64,000 nt of DNA, taken from positions 62,001 through 126,000 of the forward strand of contig NZ_BMKR01000004.1 of NCBI RefSeq assembly GCF_014644435.1. Reading direction: 5' to 3'. The number at the start of each line of letters is the position of its first letter. Positions within the stretch are counted from its first letter, which is position 1. The position numbers and the translations under genes are program-made. This document shows, piece after piece, positions 43,890 to 51,552 of this stretch. The DNA comes from Paenibacillus albidus (GTDB lineage: Bacteria > Bacillota > Bacilli > Paenibacillales > Paenibacillaceae). The notes under the pieces were generated by a model. That model had not been told where the DNA came from and did no database searches. It saw only the letters and a program-made list of their open reading frames with translations.

Positions 43890-43988
43890 AGAACTTATAT
43901 GAACGCCATGAAGAGAACAACAGCGGCCATACTGAGGGGCCGGATGCGCTTTTCAGCAAGTTCCAGGAGGTGAGCCGCCATCGAGCGG

Positions 43989-44585
43989 ATGTCCAAGAAA
44001 GAGCGCCAGCAGCAGCTGCTTCACCTGATCGGCGGCAATCCTTTTGTAACGGACCGGGAACTGACCCGCCAGCTGAAGGTGAGCATTCAGACGATCCGGC
44101 TGGACCGCATGGAGCTGGGAATTCCCGAGCTGCGTGAACGCATGAAGCAAATGGCGGAGCATTCCTATGATCAGGTACGCTCTTTGCCTGCGGATGAAGT
44201 GATCGGTGATATTGTGGATTTGCAGCTCGATAAGAGCGGTATTTCCATATTTGAGATACGTGGGGAGCATGTCTTCTCCAGAAATGGCATCGCCCGCGGC
44301 CACTATGTGTTCGCCCAAGCCAATTCACTTGCAGTCGCTGTTATCAATGATGAAATTGCGCTGACAGCTTCAGCCGATATCCGCTTTGTACGCATGGTTC
44401 GGCTCGGAGAGAAATGTATCGCCAAAGCGCAGGTGCGGTCACAAGCCGGCCGCGGCGGCAAAGCCGAAGTAGATGTCTTTACATATGTCGGTGAAGAGCT
44501 GGTGTTCCAAGGCCATTTCATTGTGTACCGGTCTGCAGTCGAAGATAATAGTGAAGGGGGAAACCGCAGTGTTGATCGCCATTGA
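43989..44585 (+). CDS. fapR: Transcriptional regulator of fatty acid synthesis FapR
   Basis: A 198-residue repressor of lipid synthesis that senses malonyl-CoA. The N-terminal DeoR-like HTH contains RELTRQLKVSIQTIRLDRMELGIPELRERMK, and the C-terminal hotdog domain contains SIFEIRGEHVFSRNGIARGHYVFAQANSLAVAV. The ATG at 43989 is 18 bases behind a perfect AGGAGG; the codon ATC at 43980, in frame, has the ideal nine-base spacing and would add ERM-type residues common at the N-terminus of homologs, so a rare ATC start is possible. It overlaps plsX by 17 bases and has a FapR box upstream. Confidence 0.93.
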   Translation: MSKKERQQQLLHLIGGNPFVTDRELTRQLKVSIQTIRLDRMELGIPELRERMKQMAEHSYDQVRSLPADEVIGDIVDLQLDKSGISIFEIRGEHVFSRNGIARGHYVFAQANSLAVAVINDEIALTASADIRFVRMVRLGEKCIAKAQVRSQAGRGGKAEVDVFTYVGEELVFQGHFIVYRSAVEDNSEGGNRSVDRH

Positions 44586-45558
44586 TGCCATGGGCGGGGA
44601 CAACGCTCCTGAGAGTAATGTCGAAGGGGCGTTGTCCGCGGCCGCGGAGTGGGCAGATACACAGATTGTGCTGGTGGGGGACGAGGCTGTACTTGAGCCG
44701 CTGCTGAAGAACAAGCCGGCGAACCTGTCCATTCGCCATGCTGGCGAAGTGATAGGTGCCGATGAAGAGCCTGTGAAGGCGGTGCGCCGCAAAAAGGATT
44801 CATCCATGGTCGTAGCCGGACGGATGGTCCGCGAAGGTGAAGCGGACGCAATGATCTCGTCCGGCAACACCGGTGCCTTGATGACAACGGGCTTGCTTGT
44901 TGTTGGAAGGATGCAGGGCATCGAGCGCCCTGCGCTGGCACCGATGATTCCGACGCTGGACGATGTCGGAGTACTGGCGCTGGATTTAGGCGCCAATATG
45001 GACGCGAAGCCTCAGCACCTGGCACAATACGCACAGATCGGCAGCATCTACCGGAAGAAGGTACATGGGATCGCCAGACCGCGGGTAGGGCTGCTGAACG
45101 TGGGGACGGAACCCGGCAAGGGCAACGAGCTGACCAAGGAGGCTTATCCGCTGCTTGAGAATTTGCCGGGCATTCATTTTGTCGGAAACGTCGAAGCGCG
45201 TGATGTGCTGACCGGCAGCTGCGATGTGCTGGTCTGCGATGGTTTTGCCGGCAACATTCTGCTGAAGTCTCTCGAAGGGACAGCCGGTGCGATTTTTTCG
45301 CTGCTGAAGGAACAGTTCAGCAAGTCGCTGAAGACGAAGCTGGGCGCGGCGATGCTGATGCCGGAGCTTAGAGGCCTCAAGGGCAAGATGGATTACAAGG
45401 AGCACGGCGGAGCGCCGCTGCTGGGTCTTGCCGGCCTCGTCGTGAAAGGACATGGCTCTTCTGACGGCAACGCCGTCAAGAATGCGGTCAGACAAGCACG
45501 GATCGCGCTGAAGGCGGATCTTGTGCCAAGTATATCGAAGGAAATTAGCGGGAAGTGA
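44569..45558 (+). CDS. plsX: Phosphate acyltransferase PlsX
   Basis: A 329-residue enzyme that converts acyl-ACP to acyl-phosphate. GTG 44569 (GGGGG eight bases upstream) fits the usual start LIAIDAMGGDNAPE. Other conserved parts are ISSGNTGALM, RPALAPMIP and the C-terminal GAPLLGLAGLVVKGHGSSD. It belongs to the FapR regulon. The stop overlaps the possible GTG start of fabH. Confidence 0.95.
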   Translation: MLIAIDAMGGDNAPESNVEGALSAAAEWADTQIVLVGDEAVLEPLLKNKPANLSIRHAGEVIGADEEPVKAVRRKKDSSMVVAGRMVREGEADAMISSGNTGALMTTGLLVVGRMQGIERPALAPMIPTLDDVGVLALDLGANMDAKPQHLAQYAQIGSIYRKKVHGIARPRVGLLNVGTEPGKGNELTKEAYPLLENLPGIHFVGNVEARDVLTGSCDVLVCDGFAGNILLKSLEGTAGAIFSLLKEQFSKSLKTKLGAAMLMPELRGLKGKMDYKEHGGAPLLGLAGLVVKGHGSSDGNAVKNAVRQARIALKADLVPSISKEISGK

Positions 45559-46556
45559 GTGACGAAATGAAACAGTTGCGGCCAGTTGGAATTATCGGTA
45601 CAGGGAAATATGTGCCGGAGAAGATATTAACCAACAGTGATTTGGAAAAAATAGTAGATACCAATGACGAGTGGATTGTCAGCCGTACAGGTATCCGGGA
45701 ACGGCATATTGCCGCTCCGCATGAGGCGACCTCCGATCTTGCTTACGAGGCAGCACTCAAGGCATTGGAGTCCGCCGGCATGACAGCGGATGAACTTGAT
45801 CTTATTATCATTGCTACTGTTACACCGGATAGCGCATTTCCTTCCACGGCGTGCATTCTGCAGGATAAGCTTGGAGCAAGAGGCGCGGCTGCCTTTGACC
45901 TGTCGGCGGCTTGCTCCGGATTTGTCTACAGCCTGGCAACCGCAGTGGGTTTCATTCAGAACGGAATGTACAACAATGCGCTGATCATCGGGGCGGATAC
46001 CTTGTCCCGTATTACCGACTACACGGACCGCAACACCTGTGTGCTTTTTGGGGACGGCGCTGGCGCTGTAGTGATCGGGGAAGTACCAGAAGGACGCGGA
46101 TTCCAGTCGTTCGATCTGGGCGCGGAAGGCTCCGGGGGCCATCTGCTGAAGCTTGAAGCGGGTGGATCTCGCCTGCCTGCCTCCCAGCAGACAGTCGAAG
46201 ACAAAAAACACTTCATTTATATGAATGGCCGCGAGGTCTTCAAATTCGCGGTGCGTGTGATGGGCTCCGCTACGGAACGTGTCCTGACCAAAGCCGGTCT
46301 GGCCAAGGAAGATGTCGATTTGTTTGTGCCGCATCAGGCGAACATTCGCATCATCCAGTCGGCCATGCAGCGGCTTGAGCTGCCGCCGGAGAAATGTGTA
46401 ATCAATGTCGACAGATATGCGAATACCTCGGCGGCATCGATTCCGCTCGCTCTGGTTGAAGCAGCGGAAGAAGGACGCATGAAGGAAGGCGACGCGGTGC
46501 TGATGGTTGGCTTCGGCGGCGGCCTGACCTGGGGAGCTTCCGTACTAATCTGGTAG
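45555..46556 (+). CDS. fabH: Beta-ketoacyl-ACP synthase III
   Basis: A 333-residue condensing enzyme that starts fatty acid synthesis from acyl-CoA and malonyl-ACP. The catalytic triad is visible: Cys in LSAACSGFVYSLATA, His in LFVPHQANIRI and Asn in VDRYANTSAAS. GTG 45555 overlaps the plsX stop; ATG 45567 is an alternative start (MKQLRPVGIIGTGKYVPEKI). It is part of the FapR operon. Confidence 0.95.
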   Translation: MSDEMKQLRPVGIIGTGKYVPEKILTNSDLEKIVDTNDEWIVSRTGIRERHIAAPHEATSDLAYEAALKALESAGMTADELDLIIIATVTPDSAFPSTACILQDKLGARGAAAFDLSAACSGFVYSLATAVGFIQNGMYNNALIIGADTLSRITDYTDRNTCVLFGDGAGAVVIGEVPEGRGFQSFDLGAEGSGGHLLKLEAGGSRLPASQQTVEDKKHFIYMNGREVFKFAVRVMGSATERVLTKAGLAKEDVDLFVPHQANIRIIQSAMQRLELPPEKCVINVDRYANTSAASIPLALVEAAEEGRMKEGDAVLMVGFGGGLTWGASVLIW

Positions 46557-46573
46557 CAGAAGGAGTTCTATAC

Positions 46574-47506
46574 ATGACAAAAATCGCTTTTATCTTTCCC
46601 GGCCAGGGCGCACAGTCCGTTGGTATGGGCAGGGATGTATATGAAGCAGTGCCCGCCAGCCGGGCTATATTTGAAAAGGGCGATGAGGTGCTGGGATTTC
46701 CGCTCAGCAAGCTTGTTTTTGAAGGTCCGGACAGCGAACTGAAGCAGACTGTGAACACCCAGCCTGCGCTGCTGACCGCAAGCATCGCTTATCTTGAAGC
46801 GCTCCGCGGTCAAGGCTTGACCCCCGATTATGTGGCAGGCCACAGCCTTGGCGAATACAGCGCACTGGTGACCGCCGGTGTCCTTTCCTATGAGGATGCA
46901 GTTAAGCTGGTGCGCCTGCGCGGCCGGTTCATGGAAGAAGCAGTTCCCGGCGGTCAGGGGGCAATGGCTGCTGTGCTCGGGGCGGAGCGGGAGGCGCTCG
47001 CTGAGCTCTGCCGCACCATTTCGGCAGAAGCTGGAGCCGTTGAGCTGGCCAACGTCAACTGCCCGGGGCAGATTGTGGTGTCCGGTACAGCTGCGGGGGT
47101 GAACGCTGTCGTGCAGCGCGTCAAGGAGGCTGGCGGCAAGCGGGCGATTCCGCTCGAAGTCAGCGGACCGTTTCATTCCTCGCTGATGAAAGAGGCGGCA
47201 GATCGCCTCGCAGCCGAACTTATGAGCGTCACCTTTAATAAACCTTCAGTTCCTGTTATTGTTAATGTTACTGCTGCGCCGGTCACCGATCCCGAAGAAA
47301 TTCGGGAGCTTCTGGTGCGTCAGGTGTACTCGCCCGTTCTTTGGGAGGACAGTGTGAACTGGCTGCTTAAAGACGGCGTGGATACTTTTGTGGAAATTGG
47401 CTCTGGGTCGGTACTGACAGGTCTGATCCGCAAGATTGACAAAAACGTCAAGCTGGTTAACATCAACAGTCTTGAAAATGCCCAGGCTGGCCTTCCACAG
47501 GTATAG
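46574..47506 (+). CDS. fabD: Malonyl-CoA:ACP transacylase
   Basis: A 310-residue acyltransferase. The N-terminal [12 protein letters not shown] and the active-site [11 protein letters not shown] (Ser about 92) are intact; the downstream PFHSSLM contains the catalytic His. AGGAG stands upstream of the ATG. It loads malonate onto ACP for the FabH/FabF condensations. It follows fabH by 17 bases in the same operon. Confidence 0.96.
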   Translation: MTKIAFIFPGQGAQSVGMGRDVYEAVPASRAIFEKGDEVLGFPLSKLVFEGPDSELKQTVNTQPALLTASIAYLEALRGQGLTPDYVAGHSLGEYSALVTAGVLSYEDAVKLVRLRGRFMEEAVPGGQGAMAAVLGAEREALAELCRTISAEAGAVELANVNCPGQIVVSGTAAGVNAVVQRVKEAGGKRAIPLEVSGPFHSSLMKEAADRLAAELMSVTFNKPSVPVIVNVTAAPVTDPEEIRELLVRQVYSPVLWEDSVNWLLKDGVDTFVEIGSGSVLTGLIRKIDKNVKLVNINSLENAQAGLPQV

Positions 47507-47546
47507 CATGGATCATTCAGGCCTACGGCTGAAAGGGGAATACACA

Positions 47547-48296
47547 ATGTTCGCAGCATTAAAGGGGCAGACGGCCCTGGTCACGGGCGCATCGCGCGGC
47601 ATTGGCCGCAGCATTGCGCTGGCGCTGGCCGAGCATGGCGTGAAGGTGGCCGTGAACTTTGCCGGCAGTGAAGCGGCTGCGCAGGAGACTGTAGACCGCA
47701 TCACGGAGCTTGGCTCGGAAGGGATCGTGCTCCGGGGCAATGTCGGCAAAAGCGACCAGGCGGAGAACCTTGTCAAAGAGGTTCTGAACACTTGGGGGCG
47801 CATTGACATTCTTGTCAATAATGCCGGCATTACCCGGGATAATCTGATCATGCGCATGAAAGAGGAAGAATTCGATCAGGTCATTGAGACGAATCTTAAA
47901 GGTGTGTTTAACTGCCTGAAAGCAGCAACACGTCCGATGATGAAGCAGCGTTATGGCCGGATCATCAATATTTCCTCTGTTGTGGGAGTGACAGGTAATC
48001 CCGGCCAGGCGAATTATTCGGCAGCCAAAGCGGGCATTATCGGGCTCACCAAGTCGGCGGCGAGGGAGCTTTCCTCTAGAGGGATTACTGTGAATGCCAT
48101 AGCCCCCGGTTTTATTGATACCGATATGACGCGTGAGCTGTCCGAAGAAGTGCGTAGCGAGCTGGTACAAGGAATACCTCTCGCCCGTCTAGGGCAGCCG
48201 GAAGAGATTGCTATGGCGGTTGTGTTTCTTGCTTCCCAGGGAGCAGGATATATGACCGGCCAGACCCTTCATGTGGATGGCGGCATGTATATGTAG
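47547..48296 (+). CDS. fabG: 3-oxoacyl-ACP reductase
   Basis: ATG 47547 (AAAGGGGAA upstream) gives 249 residues; the frame open from 47436 reads back into fabD. SDR motifs: [27 protein letters not shown], the catalytic [21 protein letters not shown] (Ser-Tyr-Lys) and the C-terminal [17 protein letters not shown]-dependent reduction of beta-ketoacyl-ACP. Confidence 0.96.
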   Translation: MFAALKGQTALVTGASRGIGRSIALALAEHGVKVAVNFAGSEAAAQETVDRITELGSEGIVLRGNVGKSDQAENLVKEVLNTWGRIDILVNNAGITRDNLIMRMKEEEFDQVIETNLKGVFNCLKAATRPMMKQRYGRIINISSVVGVTGNPGQANYSAAKAGIIGLTKSAARELSSRGITVNAIAPGFIDTDMTRELSEEVRSELVQGIPLARLGQPEEIAMAVVFLASQGAGYMTGQTLHVDGGMYM

Positions 48297-48416
48297 GTTC
48301 AGGCATAGAAACAATCGGGATAGCAGAGAATTAGAGAGGCCTGGATTTGCGTTTTTTGCGCTCTATGGCATTTTGATCTCATATCTCGTATAATACCAAA
48401 AGAGGAGGTGAACCGG

Positions 48417-48650
48417 ATGTCCGATGTATTGGAGCGTGTAAAGCGCATTGTCATCGACCGCTTAGGTGCCGATGAAGCTGAGGTAACATTAGAAGCGTCT
48501 TTCAAAGATGATTTAGGTGCTGATTCTCTAGATGTAGTTGAATTAGTAATGGAATTGGAAGATGAGTTTGACATGGAAATCTCAGATGAAGATGCTGAGA
48601 AGATTACGACCGTGGGTGAAGTTGTGAAGTACATACAATCTCATACCTAG
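48417..48650 (+). CDS. acpP: Acyl carrier protein
   Basis: The 77-residue acidic protein has the phosphopantetheine site [12 protein letters not shown] (Ser 37 region). ATG 48417 has AGGAGG eight bases upstream. It is separated from fabG by 120 bases, enough for an additional promoter, and followed by a terminator at 48663. It carries acyl chains for the neighbouring fab enzymes. Confidence 0.96.
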   Translation: MSDVLERVKRIVIDRLGADEAEVTLEASFKDDLGADSLDVVELVMELEDEFDMEISDEDAEKITTVGEVVKYIQSHT

Positions 48651-48662
48651 AGTCATATGATT

Positions 48663-48694
48663 GAGAGTCCCGTTCCTCATGGGCGGGACTTCTC
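48663..48694 (+). terminator. Hairpin after acpP
   Basis: The stem GAGAGTCCCG / CGGGACTTCTC (one bulge) is followed by a T-rich tract. It separates acpP from fabF. Confidence 0.75.
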
Positions 48695-48842
48695 CTCATT
48701 TTACAGCACTAAATTTGTCAAAAGGATGCGACTCAGCATCTTTACGGGGAATATAACAGGACTGCGTAATCACGCAGCGACTGAAGTTTATATAGCATTA
48801 AACCGAAGTATAATTTACAACCTACAGATGGGGTGATTACGT

Positions 48843-50081
48843 TTGAGTCATAGAGTGGTTGTAACCGGTATGGGCGTAGTGACGTCGCTTGGCAAGGACC
48901 TGGAGACATTCTGGGAGAACCTGATGAACGGCAAATCCGGGGTATCATTGGTTGAAGCCTTTGATGTTAGCGAATATACTACCCGGATCGCTTCTTCTGT
49001 CAAAGATTTTGATGCCGAGGCCTTATTCGGCCGCAAGGAAGCCCGCAAGATGGACCGCTTTGTACAGTTTGCCGTAGCGGCAGGCGAAGATGCTCTGAAG
49101 GATAGCGGACTTACTATCGGCAAGGATATCGATGCCGAGCGGATCGGTGTATCTGTGGGCTCCGGTATCGGTGGACTGGGAACCTGGGAAGATCAGCACA
49201 ATATGCTGCTGGAGAAAGGCCCCAAACGGGTCAGCCCGTTTTTCATTCCGATGATGATTGCCAACATGGGCTCCGGCCAACTGTCCATCAATCTGGGAGC
49301 CAAAGGTCCAAATACGACACAGGTTACCGCTTGTGCGACAGGAAGTCATTCCATTGGTGAATCGTACCGCTTTATCCAGCGCGGGGATGCTGATGCCATG
49401 ATCTGCGGCGGTGCGGAAGCAACTATCCGTCCTACAGGCATGGCCGGCTTTTGCGCAATGAGAGCGATGTCGACACGCAATGACGAGCCGGAGAAAGCGA
49501 GCCGACCGTTTGATGTGGACCGCGACGGTTTTGTCATGGGAGAGGGTGCCGGAATTCTGATTCTGGAATCCCTGGAGCATGCACAGAAACGCGGGGCAAG
49601 AATATATGCCGAAGTGATCGGCTATGGTCTGAGCGGCGATGCTCACCATATGACGGAACCGGATCCCGATGGCGCTGCGCGCTGTATGAAGATGGCTATC
49701 CGCGATGCCGGAATTGCTCCGGAAGATATTGATTATATTAATGCGCACGGTACTTCCACACCGGTGGGAGACAAGTCGGAGACAGCTGCCGTCAAGAAGG
49801 CATTGGGTGACCATGCCTATAAGGTAGCCATCAGCTCCACGAAGTCAATGACCGGTCATCTGCTCGGAGCAGCCGGTGGCGTGGAAGCGATCATTTGCGG
49901 TCTTTCCCTGCAAAAGGGAATGATTGCGCCTACGATCAACCTGGACAATCAGGACCCGGAATGCGACCTGGATTATGTGCCGAATGTTCCGCGTAAAGCG
50001 GATCTGAACATTGCCATGTCGAATTCGTTCGGATTCGGGGGACATAACGCAACCGTTATTTTGAAAAAATATAATCAGTAA
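48843..50081 (+). CDS. fabF: Beta-ketoacyl-ACP synthase II
   Basis: A 412-residue elongating condensing enzyme. It starts at TTG 48843 (GGGGTGATTACG upstream; VVVTGMGVVTSLG follows). Catalytic residues: Cys in VTACATGSHSIGE, His in NAHGTSTPVGD and His in SMTGHLLGAAG. It works with FabG and ACP and sets membrane fluidity through unsaturated or branched chains. It is followed by rnc after 12 bases. Confidence 0.96.
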   Translation: MSHRVVVTGMGVVTSLGKDLETFWENLMNGKSGVSLVEAFDVSEYTTRIASSVKDFDAEALFGRKEARKMDRFVQFAVAAGEDALKDSGLTIGKDIDAERIGVSVGSGIGGLGTWEDQHNMLLEKGPKRVSPFFIPMMIANMGSGQLSINLGAKGPNTTQVTACATGSHSIGESYRFIQRGDADAMICGGAEATIRPTGMAGFCAMRAMSTRNDEPEKASRPFDVDRDGFVMGEGAGILILESLEHAQKRGARIYAEVIGYGLSGDAHHMTEPDPDGAARCMKMAIRDAGIAPEDIDYINAHGTSTPVGDKSETAAVKKALGDHAYKVAISSTKSMTGHLLGAAGGVEAIICGLSLQKGMIAPTINLDNQDPECDLDYVPNVPRKADLNIAMSNSFGFGGHNATVILKKYNQ

Positions 50082-50093
50082 GGGGACAGCGCA

Positions 50094-50798
50094 GTGAAAG
50101 GAGACCTGAAGCAGCTACAAAATCAACTTCAAATCCAATTTCACGATTCTGGACTTCTGAAGCAGGCTTTCACCCACGCATCCTATGTGAACGAACACCG
50201 TTTCAATCAGCATCAGGACAATGAGCGGCTCGAATTTCTCGGGGACGCGGTCCTGGAGCTTACGGTTTCCGAATATTTGTACAACCTGCTTCCGGACAGA
50301 CCTGAAGGGGAATTAACTAAGCTGCGGGCTGCCATTGTGTGCGAGCCTTCACTGGTTAAATTCGCGGAAAGTCTGGGTTTTGGACGGTATGTATTGCTGG
50401 GTAAAGGGGAAGAGCTTACGGGCGGACGCAGCCGCCCGGCCCTGCTGGCCGATGTATTCGAATCTTTCGTGGGAGCGCTTTATCTCGACCAAGGACTGGA
50501 AACGGCCCGGAAGTTCCTGGATGATCACGTGTTTCCGCTGGTGGAGACGGACGGCAAGCTGCAGATGCAGATGAGCGATTTCAAGACTGAGCTGCAGGAG
50601 TTGATTCAGCATCACGGGATGGGGACGTTGGAATATCGTATCATTGAAGAGCGGGGACCGGCGCATGAGCGCGAATTCGTCTCCGAAGTATTTATGGCGA
50701 GCCGTTCGCTCGGCAGAGGAAGCGGCCGTTCCAAGAAGGAAGCGGAACAGCAGGCGGCAGCAGCTGCACTGCTGCGCCTGAAAGAAGACGGCGCCTGA
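50094..50798 (+). CDS. rnc: Ribonuclease III
   Basis: A 234-residue dsRNA endonuclease. The start GTG 50094 has AAGGGGAC upstream. The RNase III signature [14 protein letters not shown] (about 43-56) and the second metal-binding region [17 protein letters not shown] are present, followed by a C-terminal dsRBD (about 158-230; [28 protein letters not shown]). In Bacillus it is directly followed by smc; here a 13-kb island separates them. Confidence 0.96.
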   Translation: MKGDLKQLQNQLQIQFHDSGLLKQAFTHASYVNEHRFNQHQDNERLEFLGDAVLELTVSEYLYNLLPDRPEGELTKLRAAIVCEPSLVKFAESLGFGRYVLLGKGEELTGGRSRPALLADVFESFVGALYLDQGLETARKFLDDHVFPLVETDGKLQMQMSDFKTELQELIQHHGMGTLEYRIIEERGPAHEREFVSEVFMASRSLGRGSGRSKKEAEQQAAAAALLRLKEDGA

Positions 50799-50826
50799 GT
50801 GGAACTTAGAAAAGTGAGCGAGCAAA

Positions 50827-50887
50827 GAGCGGTAAAGGTCTGAATCCGGCAGGAAAGCGGAATTTAGACCTTTGCTGCTCTTTTTTT
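50827..50887 (+). terminator. Long terminator after rnc
   Basis: A long imperfect stem beginning GAGC...TAAAGGTCT and closing AGACCTTT...GCTC, then seven T. It ends the fab-rnc unit just before the island. Confidence 0.85.
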
Positions 50888-51071
50888 ATATATAGTTAGA
50901 TTGAACAAGCATCTTAGAAATTTATGGATATCGTGGAAGAAGTGGATGAATTCACGTGGAAATGAAAGGATTTGCCCTTTTTTGTGGTTTGACAATCTTT
51001 AATGGGTAGGTTTAACATGTAATTAATTAATATAAATACCATATTAGGGATGTTGAGGCTGGGATGCAGAG

Positions 51072-51422
51072 ATGTCTGAGACTGAATTTGAATACCAGGA
51101 GAAGATTCGAAGGCTTGCCGTCAAGATTGTGAAGCATTATCGTGGCAAGGGTCCCGAGAGTGTAAAGGTAAGGCTGGAATATAAGCCCTTAATTATTATA
51201 GAGATCCGGGGGATTCTCTCCAGTTTATCCGAAATCTTACTTAAAGAAGGTGCGGTACATCTCATTACAGAATATTGGAAAGTGCTGAAGCCTTATTTGG
51301 AGAGAGAGTTTATAGCAGAGATCATAGAAACGCTTGGCAGCCCATTTACATATACATGGAAGATTGAAGATCCGACTCCAGGTGAGAGGGCCATTATTAT
51401 TCAATTAAATAAATCGGTTTGA
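51072..51422 (+). CDS. DUF2294 domain protein
   Basis: A 116-residue protein. The HYRGKGPESVKVRLEYKPLIIIEIRG segment is the DUF2294 signature, followed by the LSEILLKEG helix. DUF2294 proteins are short, cytoplasmic, and repeatedly found near formate dehydrogenase and other redox genes in Bacillales; their function is unknown. It stands first in the island, with its own terminator-like hairpin at 51431-51456 before the fdhF promoter. A role in formate metabolism is a guess from position. Confidence 0.7.
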   Translation: MSETEFEYQEKIRRLAVKIVKHYRGKGPESVKVRLEYKPLIIIEIRGILSSLSEILLKEGAVHLITEYWKVLKPYLEREFIAEIIETLGSPFTYTWKIEDPTPGERAIIIQLNKSV

Positions 51423-51430
51423 TTAAAGAG

Positions 51431-51456
51431 AAAGGGCTTTTGCCCCTTAGCTTTTT
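51431..51456 (+). terminator. Hairpin between DUF2294 and fdhF
   Basis: GGGC / GCCC within AAAGGGC-TTTT-GCCCCTT, followed by CTTTTT after a short gap. The stem is short, so efficiency is uncertain. Confidence 0.55.
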
Positions 51457-51491
51457 AATAAGCCAGTACATGGTGTATTTCTGATTATACT

Positions 51492-51520
51492 TTGTATTGG
51501 CTTTTTTTTGTTGTTATATT
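51492..51520 (+). promoter_or_regulatory. Sigma-A-like promoter of the fdhF-hydA operon
   Basis: -35 TTGTAT (51492-51497), 17 bases, -10 TATATT (51515-51520). Transcription would begin near 51527, in the middle of the Rex-like operator. Confidence 0.6.
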
Positions 51521-51536
51521 GTGCAAAAAATCACAA
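51519..51536. promoter_or_regulatory. Rex-type operator at the transcription start
   Basis: TTGTGCAAAAAATCACAA has the 18-base length and outer arms TTGTG / CACAA of the Rex consensus TTGTGAANNNNTTCACAA (two mismatches, both inner). It sits across +1 of the fdhF promoter, a repressor position. Rex releases DNA at high NADH/NAD+, so the operon would be on under reducing, oxygen-poor conditions. An Fnr reading (TGTGA-N6-TCACA, one mismatch) is possible but the position is wrong for an activator. Confidence 0.6.
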
Positions 51537-51552
51537 GGAGTGGTGAGAAACT

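Noticed and set aside
44303..45034. 243-codon frame antisense to fapR/plsX
   Set aside because: Opposite a fully conserved plsX; composition is a typical codon shadow rich in Pro, Arg and Ser.
51519..51536. Fnr/CRP activator site
   Set aside because: The half-sites fit nearly as well, but the palindrome lies at +1, where an activator could not work; Rex-type repression is the simpler reading.
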